DNA from: Phycisphaerales bacterium
GTDB taxonomy: Bacteria; Planctomycetota; Phycisphaerae; Phycisphaerales; SM1A02
DNA: 64,000 nucleotides
Direction: 5' to 3'
Assembly (NCBI GenBank): GCA_022446905.1
Contig: JAKVBT010000014.1
Span: forward strand, 19,931 to 83,930
The notes beneath the pieces are model-generated. The model did not search any database. It was not told where the DNA came from and saw only the letters and a list, made by a program, of their open reading frames with translations. Every line of letters starts with the position of its first letter. Within the stretch, counting starts at the first letter, position 1. Of the stretch, positions 10,687-18,642 are shown one piece after another. The position numbers and the translations under genes are program-made.

Positions 10687-11475
10687 TTACTTTTTCTTCC
10701 ATATCCGTCGCAGGATGCAGGCATAGAGCGGCATTGGGATAATACGAAAGAGAGAAATAACCCAACTAAATGGCGCTGGAAATGCGACATCTCGCTTTCC
10801 GCGCTCAAGAGCGCGGCGAATGCGGCTCGCCGCATCACTTGCTTCTATGAGACATGGCATTCGAAAGTCATTCTTGTCAGTCAATGGCGTCCGCACAAAC
10901 CCCGGATTGATGACGGTGACTGCGATGGATTCATGCTCAAGATGAAATCGCAGGCTTTGGAGGAAGTGGATGAGTGCGGCTTTACTGGCGCCATAGGCTG
11001 ATGCAGTTGGCAATGCTCTATATCCGGCAAGTGATGCCACCCCAACAATGTGTCCATGCCCCTGGGCTTTCATGCCGGGAAGTACGGCTTCAATGCAATG
11101 AAGCACACCTCCATAGTTGATCTGCATCAGGTCTTGATATTGGCGACTGTCAAACTGAAGCGGTTCAGATGGAATGTGTGTACCGGCATTGGCAATCAGC
11201 ACATCGATACCACCCCAATTCTGGGAAATCGCTGCTGCAATCTCAGCCATCGCATCAGCATCCGTGACATCGCCAGCATAGGCCTGGGCCTGACCTCCAG
11301 CGGAGCAAATCTCACCAACGACTTCTTCTAGCACATCTGTGCGTCTGCTGGTTATTGCTAAATGCGCACCGCATGATGCGAGTTCCTTTGCAAGCGCCCG
11401 CCCAATGCCCGTGCTCGCACCCGTAATCCAGACCCGAGCGCCCTTCCATACAACCTTTCGGTGCGATCGCTTCAT
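10687..11475 (-). CDS. Short-chain dehydrogenase/reductase (SDR)
   Basis: 262 residues from the ATG at 11475; an upstream start at 11517 in the same frame is possible. The classical SDR features are present: TGASTGIG cofactor motif near residue 18, NAG in VLIANAGTH, a catalytic serine in VASLAGY, and YGASK. The following INPGFVRTPL segment is the usual post-catalytic loop. The C-terminus is hydrophobic and basic (IIPMPLYACILRRIWKKK), suggesting membrane contact. The enzyme would oxidise or reduce a hydroxyl/keto group with NAD(P)H. It is the first gene of the lipid operon. The substrate is unknown; a fatty acyl derivative is the natural guess. Confidence 0.93.
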   Translation of the reverse strand: MKRSHRKVVWKGARVWITGASTGIGRALAKELASCGAHLAITSRRTDVLEEVVGEICSAGGQAQAYAGDVTDADAMAEIAAAISQNWGGIDVLIANAGTHIPSEPLQFDSRQYQDLMQINYGGVLHCIEAVLPGMKAQGHGHIVGVASLAGYRALPTASAYGASKAALIHFLQSLRFHLEHESIAVTVINPGFVRTPLTDKNDFRMPCLIEASDAASRIRRALERGKRDVAFPAPFSWVISLFRIIPMPLYACILRRIWKKK

Positions 11476-11689
11476 GAGACTGTGTACTCGGGAAGATACC
11501 TGATAGCTGACGAGCATCCAACGCGGCGCCGTCCTTCAATGCGAAAGAGCATTCTACTGGCCCGCGATTACCATTCGGCACTCAAGCAAGTCGTTGCCTC
11601 CAGGACCAAGTGCTCCACGGCACAAATGCATCGCGCCGCAGGCATCATGAAATACCTTCGAATCATGCCAATACATCATCCCAGTTCTG

Positions 11690-13231
11690 TCAGCAATCAC
11701 CCCAAGCATTGAGCACGATGAGGAGATCATCCACTCCAACGGTGCCACTCTCATCTACATCGCCCAAACCAGACCCGCCCCAGTGGGCAATAAGAGTCAG
11801 CAAATCATCTACCCCCACGACACCACTGGCATCGATATCACCGATGCACTCTTCCAGACTGAAGTAGATATCTGGCACACGATCCGCACGGTAGCCCGGC
11901 CGCAGTCCTGGACACGTTTCATAATTCAAAATATCAAGGTGCCATACTTCATTTCCCTTGGGATCAACTTCATACATGCCAGACAATTGCGTCGAGGTAA
12001 CCAGCGTATTGCCATTGGCAAGGCGATCCGCATCGCCGGTTGATGGACAGTAGATCGGCGTCTCCCACGACCAGACCACCTTCGCACTAACGGGCGGATC
12101 GCCCTCCAATGCGATTTCTACAGCTCGCGAGTATCCGTCGGCACCCACTGGCTCACCACCTCGTCGATTGCCGTTATCAAAGAGAAGCAGATTCCCATTC
12201 TCAAGCAACATTGGTGAGTGTTGATACGAGAATAAGTCATCACCCACAGTGACATCGCCAGATGGCAGTTCCATTCCGATGTTGAAGGCAATCTCGCCTG
12301 TGTCATAGTCAATCGCTGTGATACGACTGAGATGCCGTACTGAGATCCAGATGCGACCGTCACTGGGCTCAATGTGAGCATCGTTAATGTGCGTCCAGTC
12401 ATTCCAGTGGTTCGTTTGAAAAACATCGTAATCATCTGTACTAAAGTGATCGAATGTCGACCAATCAAAGACGATTTCATTTGTGACCGGATTCATCTCA
12501 ACAATGCGATCTCCTTGCCAAGTGCGGCTCACACCATCCTGCGTCACCTCCCGATAGTCACGCACAACCATCAATACTCCACCCCAAGGCGTTTCAGAAG
12601 CGCAGTGATGCACTCGAAAGTCATCGGAATCCGGTGACTTCCAAATCACTTGGCCCATTAAGTCAAGCATGGCAGCTTGCCCACCCCCGACACAGAGCAA
12701 ACGTCCGTCGGAAATGATCCGAGCATCTGACACTCGCGCCGGCGTATCGACCAGCAACTGCAACTCTCCATTGAGGTCATACCCGACAATGGATTGACAG
12801 TGATTGAACAGGGTCAGGCCCATGGCTGGATCACTAACGCCAAAATTGGCTTCTACCAAAATCGGGAAGCCCACTGGAATCGTACGAATGGAGAATTCCG
12901 ATACCTCCGACCAGTTATCCGGAACACCATTCAAATAGGCACGTGTCCGCCAAATCAGTGCGTCCCCAAACTCCAACCCCTCGTCAATGACTGCACTTGT
13001 AGATGACGTGATCTCTGAATAGAGCGGACTTGTGAATGGATCGCCCGATCCGCCAGCCAGCCCGATCTGCAATTCGTATTGATCCGCCTGTGGCACCGCC
13101 ATCCACTTCAGGTGCGCAATGGTTGTCTGTAATTCTGCTCCCGAAGGGGGAACCAAGCCCTGTGCTACCACCCCAGCGCTGGGAATAACTACCTGGAGCA
13201 CGAAGAGCACTTGCATCAATCTCAGAAACAT
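11690..13231 (-). CDS. Secreted arylsulfotransferase-like protein with C-terminal dockerin-like pair
   Basis: 513 residues from the ATG at 13231, which has AGAGGAG upstream. A signal peptide (FLRLMQVLFVLQVVIPSAGVVAQ) comes first. A fibronectin-like segment follows (about 30-130), then a six-bladed beta-propeller of the arylsulfotransferase (ASST) type with DWTHINDAHIEPSDGRIWISVRH, QHSPMLLENGNLLLFDNG and ANGNTLVTSTQ. In ASST enzymes an active-site histidine carries sulfate between phenolic compounds; whether this protein is active is uncertain. The last 55 residues form two dockerin-like calcium loops (IGDIDASGVVGVDDLL and LGDVDESGTVGVDDLL). The protein is probably exported. Its gene stands alone, with no obvious partner. 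Confidence 0.85.
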   Translation of the reverse strand: MFLRLMQVLFVLQVVIPSAGVVAQGLVPPSGAELQTTIAHLKWMAVPQADQYELQIGLAGGSGDPFTSPLYSEITSSTSAVIDEGLEFGDALIWRTRAYLNGVPDNWSEVSEFSIRTIPVGFPILVEANFGVSDPAMGLTLFNHCQSIVGYDLNGELQLLVDTPARVSDARIISDGRLLCVGGGQAAMLDLMGQVIWKSPDSDDFRVHHCASETPWGGVLMVVRDYREVTQDGVSRTWQGDRIVEMNPVTNEIVFDWSTFDHFSTDDYDVFQTNHWNDWTHINDAHIEPSDGRIWISVRHLSRITAIDYDTGEIAFNIGMELPSGDVTVGDDLFSYQHSPMLLENGNLLLFDNGNRRGGEPVGADGYSRAVEIALEGDPPVSAKVVWSWETPIYCPSTGDADRLANGNTLVTSTQLSGMYEVDPKGNEVWHLDILNYETCPGLRPGYRADRVPDIYFSLEECIGDIDASGVVGVDDLLTLIAHWGGSGLGDVDESGTVGVDDLLIVLNAWGDC

Positions 13232-13574
13232 TGGAACGATCTCCTCTGGCCTATCCCAGGCTCCGTGGTCAAAATCCACCAATAAGATGGCGCCGGGCTG
13301 CAAGAACAGCCTCTGGTTGCAGAACATGCGCCCACAAGCCACTGGCGGATGCAGATTTATCCAATTTTGACTGAGTATGATCGAATAACTAACAACTGCA
13401 TTTCGAACTTGACTCGAGACATGACATCACTACGGCGCCTCCGTCCCTGAGCCACCATAGCGCAGCGCCCATTTGCACTTTTACTCTCAACTCAGATCTG
13501 GCTTACCAAATCGTCTCAGACTGGTCATATGGCGGGCAGCAGCAGCGACGGCACTCTCGACAGCAAACGAAAAT
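13232..13574. other. Intergenic region, no gene seen
   Basis: 343 bases between the kinase stop and the start of the arylsulfotransferase-like gene, both on the minus strand. Apart from the AGAGGAG ribosome-binding sequence just ahead of 13231 I see no coding pattern, hairpin or repeat. It presumably holds the promoter of the latter gene. Confidence 0.5.
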
Positions 13575-15692
13575 CTAGGGGGCCTGTGGATCGATTTCGC
13601 TGACCCCAAGCCGGTCATGAATCCGATCCAAGATCGATTGGAGCGCTTCACGCCTCATGGCAGCAAGCGATGGAGTCTGATCATCGAGCAGTTCTTGCTT
13701 CTCAAGGACTGACACCGCTTCATCCAACTGACCAGTCGCCTCTAAAGCAAGACCACGAAGGATGCGCCATTGTCGAGCCATATCACCGCGCGGACCGAAT
13801 TGCATCACGACCGCCTCAGCTTGATCGATTGTTTCCAGCGCTGCCGCCGCCCGAGGGGTCGCAGTGATTTCATCTTCTAGAAGGTCGAATAGCAATTGAA
13901 TCTCTGCCAATCTTCCACTAGCTAACAACAAGGCAAACCCTTCCACCATCAACGGAGAGCGGTCGTCCACTGGAATGAGATTCAAGACAAAGGCCAAATC
14001 TGTGGCCTGCTTGTTTTGATCAAGCATCAGAATTGAGGGGTCACCAATAAATTGTTCACAGACAGCCCGCGCCTGATCAAGAATCTCCGCCTCACCCAAC
14101 ATGACAGCAACTTCCCAAGCCGAACCAAGCGTGTCTCGACTCTTTCGCCCAAGCGTACGCTCTTTGGCGGCAAGTACATCCATCGCAAGCGTGGTCGCCT
14201 CCGAAACGCGGCCATTGGCCATCAAAGCCATAGCTTCGGTCAGCTGCGCATCCAGCAGTCCGGGGGTGTCAGGTTGCATCCATTTGGATAACTCACCGGT
14301 GGTCTCCGCTGCCACAGCAAGGGCCTCTGCAGGCGCATTGCAGTTGAGATACGCATTGACCAAAACCAGACGAAAATAGGCGACATGCATGGCATGAGTT
14401 GCATTGGCCGGCGTGCCAACAGTATCCCAATCGAGCAGGAGTCGACTGTGATCAAGCACTTCCTTCCAAGGTGTTTCGACGGTCCATTGCACACCCTCCC
14501 ACACAGGTGGGGTGATCAGAGAGGTAATGCCATCGATCAGCGCCTGTGATCGAGTTGCCTGCCGCTCAGCCTCACGCAGCGCCGTGGTCTGGGCGGTTGC
14601 CAACCAGGCAAGCAATACCGTGCTGATGACAAGAAGTGTCGCCAAGGCGATCGTCAGTATGCCAACCGCCCGGTGCCGCTTGTAGAGCAACTTGAGTTGG
14701 TATGTCAGCGTTGGCTTTCGCGCCGCGATCGGTTCGCCTTCCAGATACCGTCGAATGTCCTGCTTCAGCTCAAGCGCTGACTGATATCGACGATCACGAT
14801 CCTTCTCAAGGGCCTTCAGGCAAACCGTCTCAAGATCGCCACGAATCAAGCGAATGATTGTGCTTGGCTTGGCGGGATTCTGCTCACACACCAGCCGGGC
14901 AGCCTCATGCACAGGGCATCCCGAGACGTTGTACGGCACCTGATCAGTCAAGAGCTGATAGAGCACCACGCCAAGCGCATACACATCACTCCGCGAATCG
15001 ATGTCGTGTGGATCAGCAGCACACTGCTCAGGCGACATGTATTGCAGCGTTCCAACTAACTCCCCAGCATTCGTTTGCAAGGTATGGATGGCCATGTCGC
15101 TATCGGTCGATCGCGCCACACCAAAGTCAATAATCTTAGGATCACCTTGACTCGTTACCAAAATGTTTCCTGGCTTTAGATCGCGGTGGATGATCCCCTT
15201 CTGATGACCATGATGGGCGCCATCACAGATCTGCTCGAACAATTCGAGACGATCCTCCACACCCAGTTGCTTATCGTGGCAATACTGAGTGATGGTCTTG
15301 GCCCCGACGAGATACTCCATGGCAAACCAGGGCGTGTCCTCGCCATCGACATCCATACCAGCCTCATAGACCTGCGCAATACAGGGATGCCGAAGCCGGG
15401 CTAAGACTTCCGCCTCATAGCGGAATCGCCTCAAGGCGTGCGGCGATGCCATCCCCGCCTTCATCACTTTCAGCGCAACTGTTCGCTTCGGGTGCTCTTG
15501 AATCGCCTTGTAGACAGTGCCCATGCCCCCGGAGCCGATGACCATCTTGATGGTGAAATGCCCCAGCCGACTACCGATTCGCGAAGGCCCAGATGCCGCC
15601 GCTGGGCTTGCTGCAGGCGATGACGCCTGGCCCGAATCACGCAAAGTCGGCTCATCATCCGACTCCCAATCATGATCTTGATCATCAATCAT
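13575..15692 (-). CDS. Membrane-anchored PknB-type Ser/Thr protein kinase
   Basis: 705 residues. An Ala/Ser-rich N-terminus (20-40) is followed by a Hanks-type kinase domain at about 47-318: VIGSGGMGTVY, catalytic Lys75 in VALKVMKAG, HRDLKPGN (169-176), DFG at 189-191, and SPEQ in the activation segment. One membrane helix at about 342-367 places the kinase in the cytoplasm. The C-terminal part (370-705) is helical and repeat-like, similar to TPR arrays, and would lie outside the membrane as a sensor or binding domain. Such kinases are numerous in planctomycetes. No phosphatase or sigma factor neighbour hints at a target. The gene stands alone between the arylsulfotransferase-like gene and the zinc-ribbon operon. 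Confidence 0.94.
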   Translation of the reverse strand: MIDDQDHDWESDDEPTLRDSGQASSPAASPAAASGPSRIGSRLGHFTIKMVIGSGGMGTVYKAIQEHPKRTVALKVMKAGMASPHALRRFRYEAEVLARLRHPCIAQVYEAGMDVDGEDTPWFAMEYLVGAKTITQYCHDKQLGVEDRLELFEQICDGAHHGHQKGIIHRDLKPGNILVTSQGDPKIIDFGVARSTDSDMAIHTLQTNAGELVGTLQYMSPEQCAADPHDIDSRSDVYALGVVLYQLLTDQVPYNVSGCPVHEAARLVCEQNPAKPSTIIRLIRGDLETVCLKALEKDRDRRYQSALELKQDIRRYLEGEPIAARKPTLTYQLKLLYKRHRAVGILTIALATLLVISTVLLAWLATAQTTALREAERQATRSQALIDGITSLITPPVWEGVQWTVETPWKEVLDHSRLLLDWDTVGTPANATHAMHVAYFRLVLVNAYLNCNAPAEALAVAAETTGELSKWMQPDTPGLLDAQLTEAMALMANGRVSEATTLAMDVLAAKERTLGRKSRDTLGSAWEVAVMLGEAEILDQARAVCEQFIGDPSILMLDQNKQATDLAFVLNLIPVDDRSPLMVEGFALLLASGRLAEIQLLFDLLEDEITATPRAAAALETIDQAEAVVMQFGPRGDMARQWRILRGLALEATGQLDEAVSVLEKQELLDDQTPSLAAMRREALQSILDRIHDRLGVSEIDPQAP

Positions 15693-15775
15693 TCAGCGGC
15701 CACAGGATAGCAGCCATCGGACAGCCCCTGCCGATCACTGTATTGCAGGCTGCGCCGACGCATGAGTACCAATGC

Positions 15776-15809
15776 AAACCAACCCCCTGCAGATGCAGGG
15801 GGTTGGTTT
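15776..15809. terminator. Strong hairpin terminator ending the zinc-ribbon operon
   Basis: Perfect 16-base stem, AAACCAACCCCCTGCA and TGCAGGGGGTTGGTTT, separated by two bases. On the minus strand it lies 20 bases after the stop of the small zinc-ribbon gene and ends in TTTGC. It isolates that operon from the kinase gene. Confidence 0.8.
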
Positions 15810-15829
15810 GATGAAAGGAACAGTGGGAT

Positions 15830-16048
15830 TCAGCAGGTCGCAGGCTGAGTCATGACAGACACGCCCAGTCGCTTTCGGCACTGCTTGACGACGACCAGAC
15901 CAATACCAATCAGGGTCGCACATACGGCCATCACGCCAAGTGGAAAGGCAAATGATGGTGTGGCCAGCGTGCCGCACTCAAGACAGAGTGTCGCCGCATC
16001 CATCGCAATTTGATTCTCAGATCCGCACAGAGTGCAACATGCTTGCAT
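15830..16048 (-). CDS. Small zinc-ribbon membrane protein
   Basis: 72 residues. Two CxxC pairs at the N-terminus, C5-C8 (CTLC) and C22-C25 (CLEC), form a likely zinc ribbon. One hydrophobic helix follows at about 33-55 (FPLGVMAVCATLIGIGLVVV), then a basic tail KQCRKR. GGAG sits nine bases ahead of the ATG, so the start is well supported. I know no named family. It is the last gene after the pseudopilin and the all3515-like gene and is closed by a strong hairpin. If those genes are zinc-controlled, this peptide is probably part of the same response. That is inference; the cysteine pairs and the helix are seen directly. Confidence 0.75.
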   Translation of the reverse strand: MQACCTLCGSENQIAMDAATLCLECGTLATPSFAFPLGVMAVCATLIGIGLVVVKQCRKRLGVSVMTQPATC

Positions 16049-16113
16049 GTGACTTTCTCCAATTCAAATGGTGTACTTTCAAAGGCTCTCTCAAATCATC
16101 GCCAATGACAGAC

Positions 16114-16959
16114 TCAGTGGCAATCTCCAAAATCAGCCAACAGCTCCAGTAGGTCTTCTATATCAACTGCGCCGTTGTCATCCAGATCAGCATCGCATTC
16201 GTCACAAGGGCCCCACACCCCAAGCATCGCCAGCAGATCATTGATGTCGACCACATGGTCATCATTGACATCACCATGGCAATGCTCTTCGCCTGCGAGA
16301 TGTTCTTCAACCCACTCAACGGCAGCTTCGTGATCGTCTTCGCTGGCTTCGTTGTTAAATACGATCCAGAAGTGCTCTGAAGATTCCACCGCACTGTCTG
16401 TGCAATACAACTCCAGTTCGACCAAGTAAACACCAACGTGCGGATCTCCTGAGCCACTACTCAAGAAGAACCCGATGTGGCGATGAAGACCACCATCAGG
16501 TTGCACAGCGAGGTCAAATCCATCAACGGGGTCATTGCCGATGACGAAGGACAGTGACGCATAATTGATCGTCATGTCCTCATCAAGGCCACCGTCAAAA
16601 CCGTCTCCATTCCATCGAGTGAGACCGGCAGGCGCATTCCAACCAACTCGCGCGTTGGGACTGAAGGTGCCCGGGAATGCCTCCCAGCCAGGCTCGTCAC
16701 TGAAGCCTGGAACGCCGGACTCGCCCAACTCGGATTCAAACACACGCATGCCAGGCTCTACATCATCCTCGTCAATCAGACCGGTCACGATGTGGCCTTC
16801 TTCAACGCCGACAAAGACATCACCAGCATGGCCTTCATGCGGATCACCAGCCATGACCTGATTTGCGGGCAACACACCCACCATCAGCGCCAGGGCGACC
16901 GCTCCACCCAAAGACCGTGATCCGATGAACAAATTCGTACGAGATTGCAAAAGACTCAT
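16114..16959 (-). CDS. all3515-like secreted protein (Zur-repressed family) with dockerin-like tail
   Basis: 281 residues from the ATG at 16959, preceded by AGGAGG. A signal peptide (GGAVALALMVGVLPANQVMAG) leads into a His/Asp-rich mature start (DPHEGHAGDVFVGVEEGHIVTG). The central part (GMRVFESELGE, GFSDEPGWEA, GLTRWNGDGF, DPVDGFDLAVQPDGGLHRHIGFFL) follows the pattern I know from the all3515 family of cyanobacterial exported proteins, which are repressed by Zur. Those end in PEP-CTERM; this one ends in two dockerin-like loops (HGDVNDDHVVDINDLL, DADLDDNGAVDIEDLL). The molecular function is unknown; periplasmic or surface zinc capture is a reasonable guess. It lies 30 bases after the pseudopilin stop, in one operon divergent from a Fur/Zur-type regulator. 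Confidence 0.82.
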   Translation of the reverse strand: MSLLQSRTNLFIGSRSLGGAVALALMVGVLPANQVMAGDPHEGHAGDVFVGVEEGHIVTGLIDEDDVEPGMRVFESELGESGVPGFSDEPGWEAFPGTFSPNARVGWNAPAGLTRWNGDGFDGGLDEDMTINYASLSFVIGNDPVDGFDLAVQPDGGLHRHIGFFLSSGSGDPHVGVYLVELELYCTDSAVESSEHFWIVFNNEASEDDHEAAVEWVEEHLAGEEHCHGDVNDDHVVDINDLLAMLGVWGPCDECDADLDDNGAVDIEDLLELLADFGDCH

Positions 16960-16989
16960 CACTCCTCCTTCATTGATGCAATTAAGCAA

Positions 16990-17796
16990 CTAAAAGCTGA
17001 ACCCTGATACTTTCGGATCCAGTCGGTTTTGATCTGGCCGCGCAAAGAGCTCAAGAAAACTGAGCACCTGCACATGACCATCAACAAATCCATACACAGC
17101 ACGTGCCTGCTTGGATTTGGGTTCCCCTGACACAATGTTGGTTTCCACCTGATTGGATGCAAGGACCGCAGGTGCGTCTGGATGCGCATCGCTGATCCAC
17201 CAGTTTTCGACATGCACATGATCAGCGCCGGCATAGTCGCCATAGGCCGCCATGTGCATCAAATGCACTGTCTTGGATGGGCTCTTCAGCCGGCTTAATC
17301 GATCAACAACATCCAGTGGATCAAGCGCGGCATCTGGCGAGTGCGTTCGAGATAGATAGTTATTCCAGCCGTAACTGGTGCGCCGAAATCGATTCGTTGT
17401 TCCCTCAACAGGCACGTCCCAATGCGGACTCAGGTCCAGTGGCGAGCGGACGATCTGATCAATGTCCACGTACTCTGAGATCAAATTCAGCCAGGCAATG
17501 TCCTGATTCTCCAAACCACCATGAGCAAGCCCGGCGTCAGCAAACATGCCATCGGACGCCAATGCGTACTGGTAATGGGCCATTTGCAGTGAGCGGAGAT
17601 TGCTCATATCTACAGAAACCTGAGACCGCCTTGACATCGATTGCATTGATGGCAGCAGAAAGCCGGTGAGCATGGCCAGGATGGCGACCACAACAACCAG
17701 TTCAATGAGCGAGAAACCGCCTGCATGACGGTCCCTTGCTACAGGCGCCGTCGGGGCTTGAGGCGCATTGCATTGGCAAGTTCCAAACAGTCGCAT
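16990..17796 (-). CDS. Pseudopilin-like protein with FVDGH motif
   Basis: About 268 residues from the ATG at 17796; a TTG at 17832 is possible. After a 27-residue leader comes the type IV prepilin signal G-FSLIELVVVVAILA, with glutamate at position +5, and one long hydrophobic helix. The C-terminal half has VYGFVDGHVQVLSF, a form of the DG motif common in planctomycete prepilin-like proteins. A stretch with several His, Trp and Asp (HVHVENWWISDAHPDAP) could bind metal. Such proteins are processed by a prepilin peptidase and held in the membrane or a pilus-like fibre. It is the first gene of the minus-strand operon that faces the Fur/Zur-type regulator. Confidence 0.85.
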   Translation of the reverse strand: MRLFGTCQCNAPQAPTAPVARDRHAGGFSLIELVVVVAILAMLTGFLLPSMQSMSRRSQVSVDMSNLRSLQMAHYQYALASDGMFADAGLAHGGLENQDIAWLNLISEYVDIDQIVRSPLDLSPHWDVPVEGTTNRFRRTSYGWNNYLSRTHSPDAALDPLDVVDRLSRLKSPSKTVHLMHMAAYGDYAGADHVHVENWWISDAHPDAPAVLASNQVETNIVSGEPKSKQARAVYGFVDGHVQVLSFLELFARPDQNRLDPKVSGFSF

Positions 17797-17871
17797 TTGA
17801 GGATCCAAGCCCTTCCAAAGCCCTATGGACAAACCACTTCAGGCAGGTAGAGTAGTGCTGTTGGCATTCTA

Positions 17872-17903
17872 TTGTCAATAACTAATGACAACGAAATGTC
17901 ATT
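17872..17903. promoter_or_regulatory. Composite palindromic operator between regulator and pseudopilin genes
   Basis: Two overlapping inverted repeats: TTGTCA and TGACAA separated by eight bases (17872-17891), and AATGACA and TGTCATT separated by six bases (17884-17903). The middle half-site is shared. A TATGAT hexamer, a possible -10 for the regulator gene, follows at 17907. The position, 51 bases before the Fur/Zur-type start and 76 bases before the pseudopilin start, fits autoregulation and divergent control. Binding by the adjacent regulator is inference. Confidence 0.6.
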
Positions 17904-17953
17904 TTGTATGATCTTGACGGCACCTGGGCCATCCCATCTACTGGAGACTTCTC

Positions 17954-18334
17954 GTGACCCTGCAACGCACCACCAAGCAACTTCAGGCGGTCCAAGCTGC
18001 CTTCGAAACGGCCGGCCGGCCGCTATCGATCGAGGAGTTGCACGCGCTGGCTGCCGAGCAAGTCACCTCACTTGGAGTGCGCACCGTGTACCGCGCCGTT
18101 CGACGGCTCCAGGAGCTGGGAGATGTAGTGGCGGTCAGCGTGCCCGGAGGCAGTGACCGATATGAATTGGCCACGGTGGCATCCCACCACCACCACCACT
18201 TCCACTGCACAGCCTGTGACCGGTTCTTTGATATCCACGGTTGCCCAGGGGGACTACACAAACTCGTCCCCGAAGGGTTCCAATTGGAACACCACGAATT
18301 GACGCTTTCTGGACTGTGCGATTCCTGCGCGTGA
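17954..18334 (+). CDS. Fur family transcriptional regulator, probably Zur-type
   Basis: 126 residues from a GTG at 17954, with GGAG eight bases upstream. The N-terminal winged helix contains GVRTVYRAVRRL (41-52). The dimerisation part has a run of five histidines at 78-82 leading into FHCTACDRFFD, so C85 and C88, then H95 and C97, and CDSC at 122-125. The two CxxC pairs form the structural zinc site of the family. Fur, Zur and PerR cannot be told apart with certainty from this. Zur is favoured because the divergent operon contains an all3515-like gene, a family known to be Zur-repressed. The protein would bind the palindrome at 17872-17903 when metal-loaded. Confidence 0.9.
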   Translation: MTLQRTTKQLQAVQAAFETAGRPLSIEELHALAAEQVTSLGVRTVYRAVRRLQELGDVVAVSVPGGSDRYELATVASHHHHHFHCTACDRFFDIHGCPGGLHKLVPEGFQLEHHELTLSGLCDSCA

Positions 18335-18390
18335 GATGTTGAACCGCGCCACGCTCAGGAACATCAACTATCGATCTCGATTCAGAAGAT

Positions 18391-18576
18391 TCAGCGATCA
18401 AGTGGCATCACGATCCACAGCAGGATGTACACCAACAGACCAGGAAACGCCACCGAAAGAAGCGACAGCACAACGTAGACGATGCGCAGCTTTGTGGCAT
18501 CCCAGCCAAAGTAGTTGGCAAGCCCACCACAGACTCCAGCGATCATCCGATTGTCCTGAGTTCGATGAAGTTTCAC
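18391..18576 (-). CDS. PspC domain protein
   Basis: 61 residues from a GTG at 18576 (VKLHRTQDNRMIAGVCGGLA); the frame is open further upstream but that part does not fit the family. The PspC pattern is complete: IAGVCGGLANYFGWDATKLRIVYV, then a membrane helix ending LLWIVMPLD. In enterobacteria PspC is an inner-membrane partner in the phage shock response; short stand-alone PspC proteins in other phyla have no proven role. The gene is convergent with the Fur/Zur-type regulator and has no psp neighbours. Confidence 0.88.
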   Translation of the reverse strand: MKLHRTQDNRMIAGVCGGLANYFGWDATKLRIVYVVLSLLSVAFPGLLVYILLWIVMPLDR

Positions 18577-18642
18577 GCCACCACGGTAGCAGATGCCTCC
18601 GGTTTTGACCGCACAAGTCCAGAACCTGAGAACCTGAAGCAA

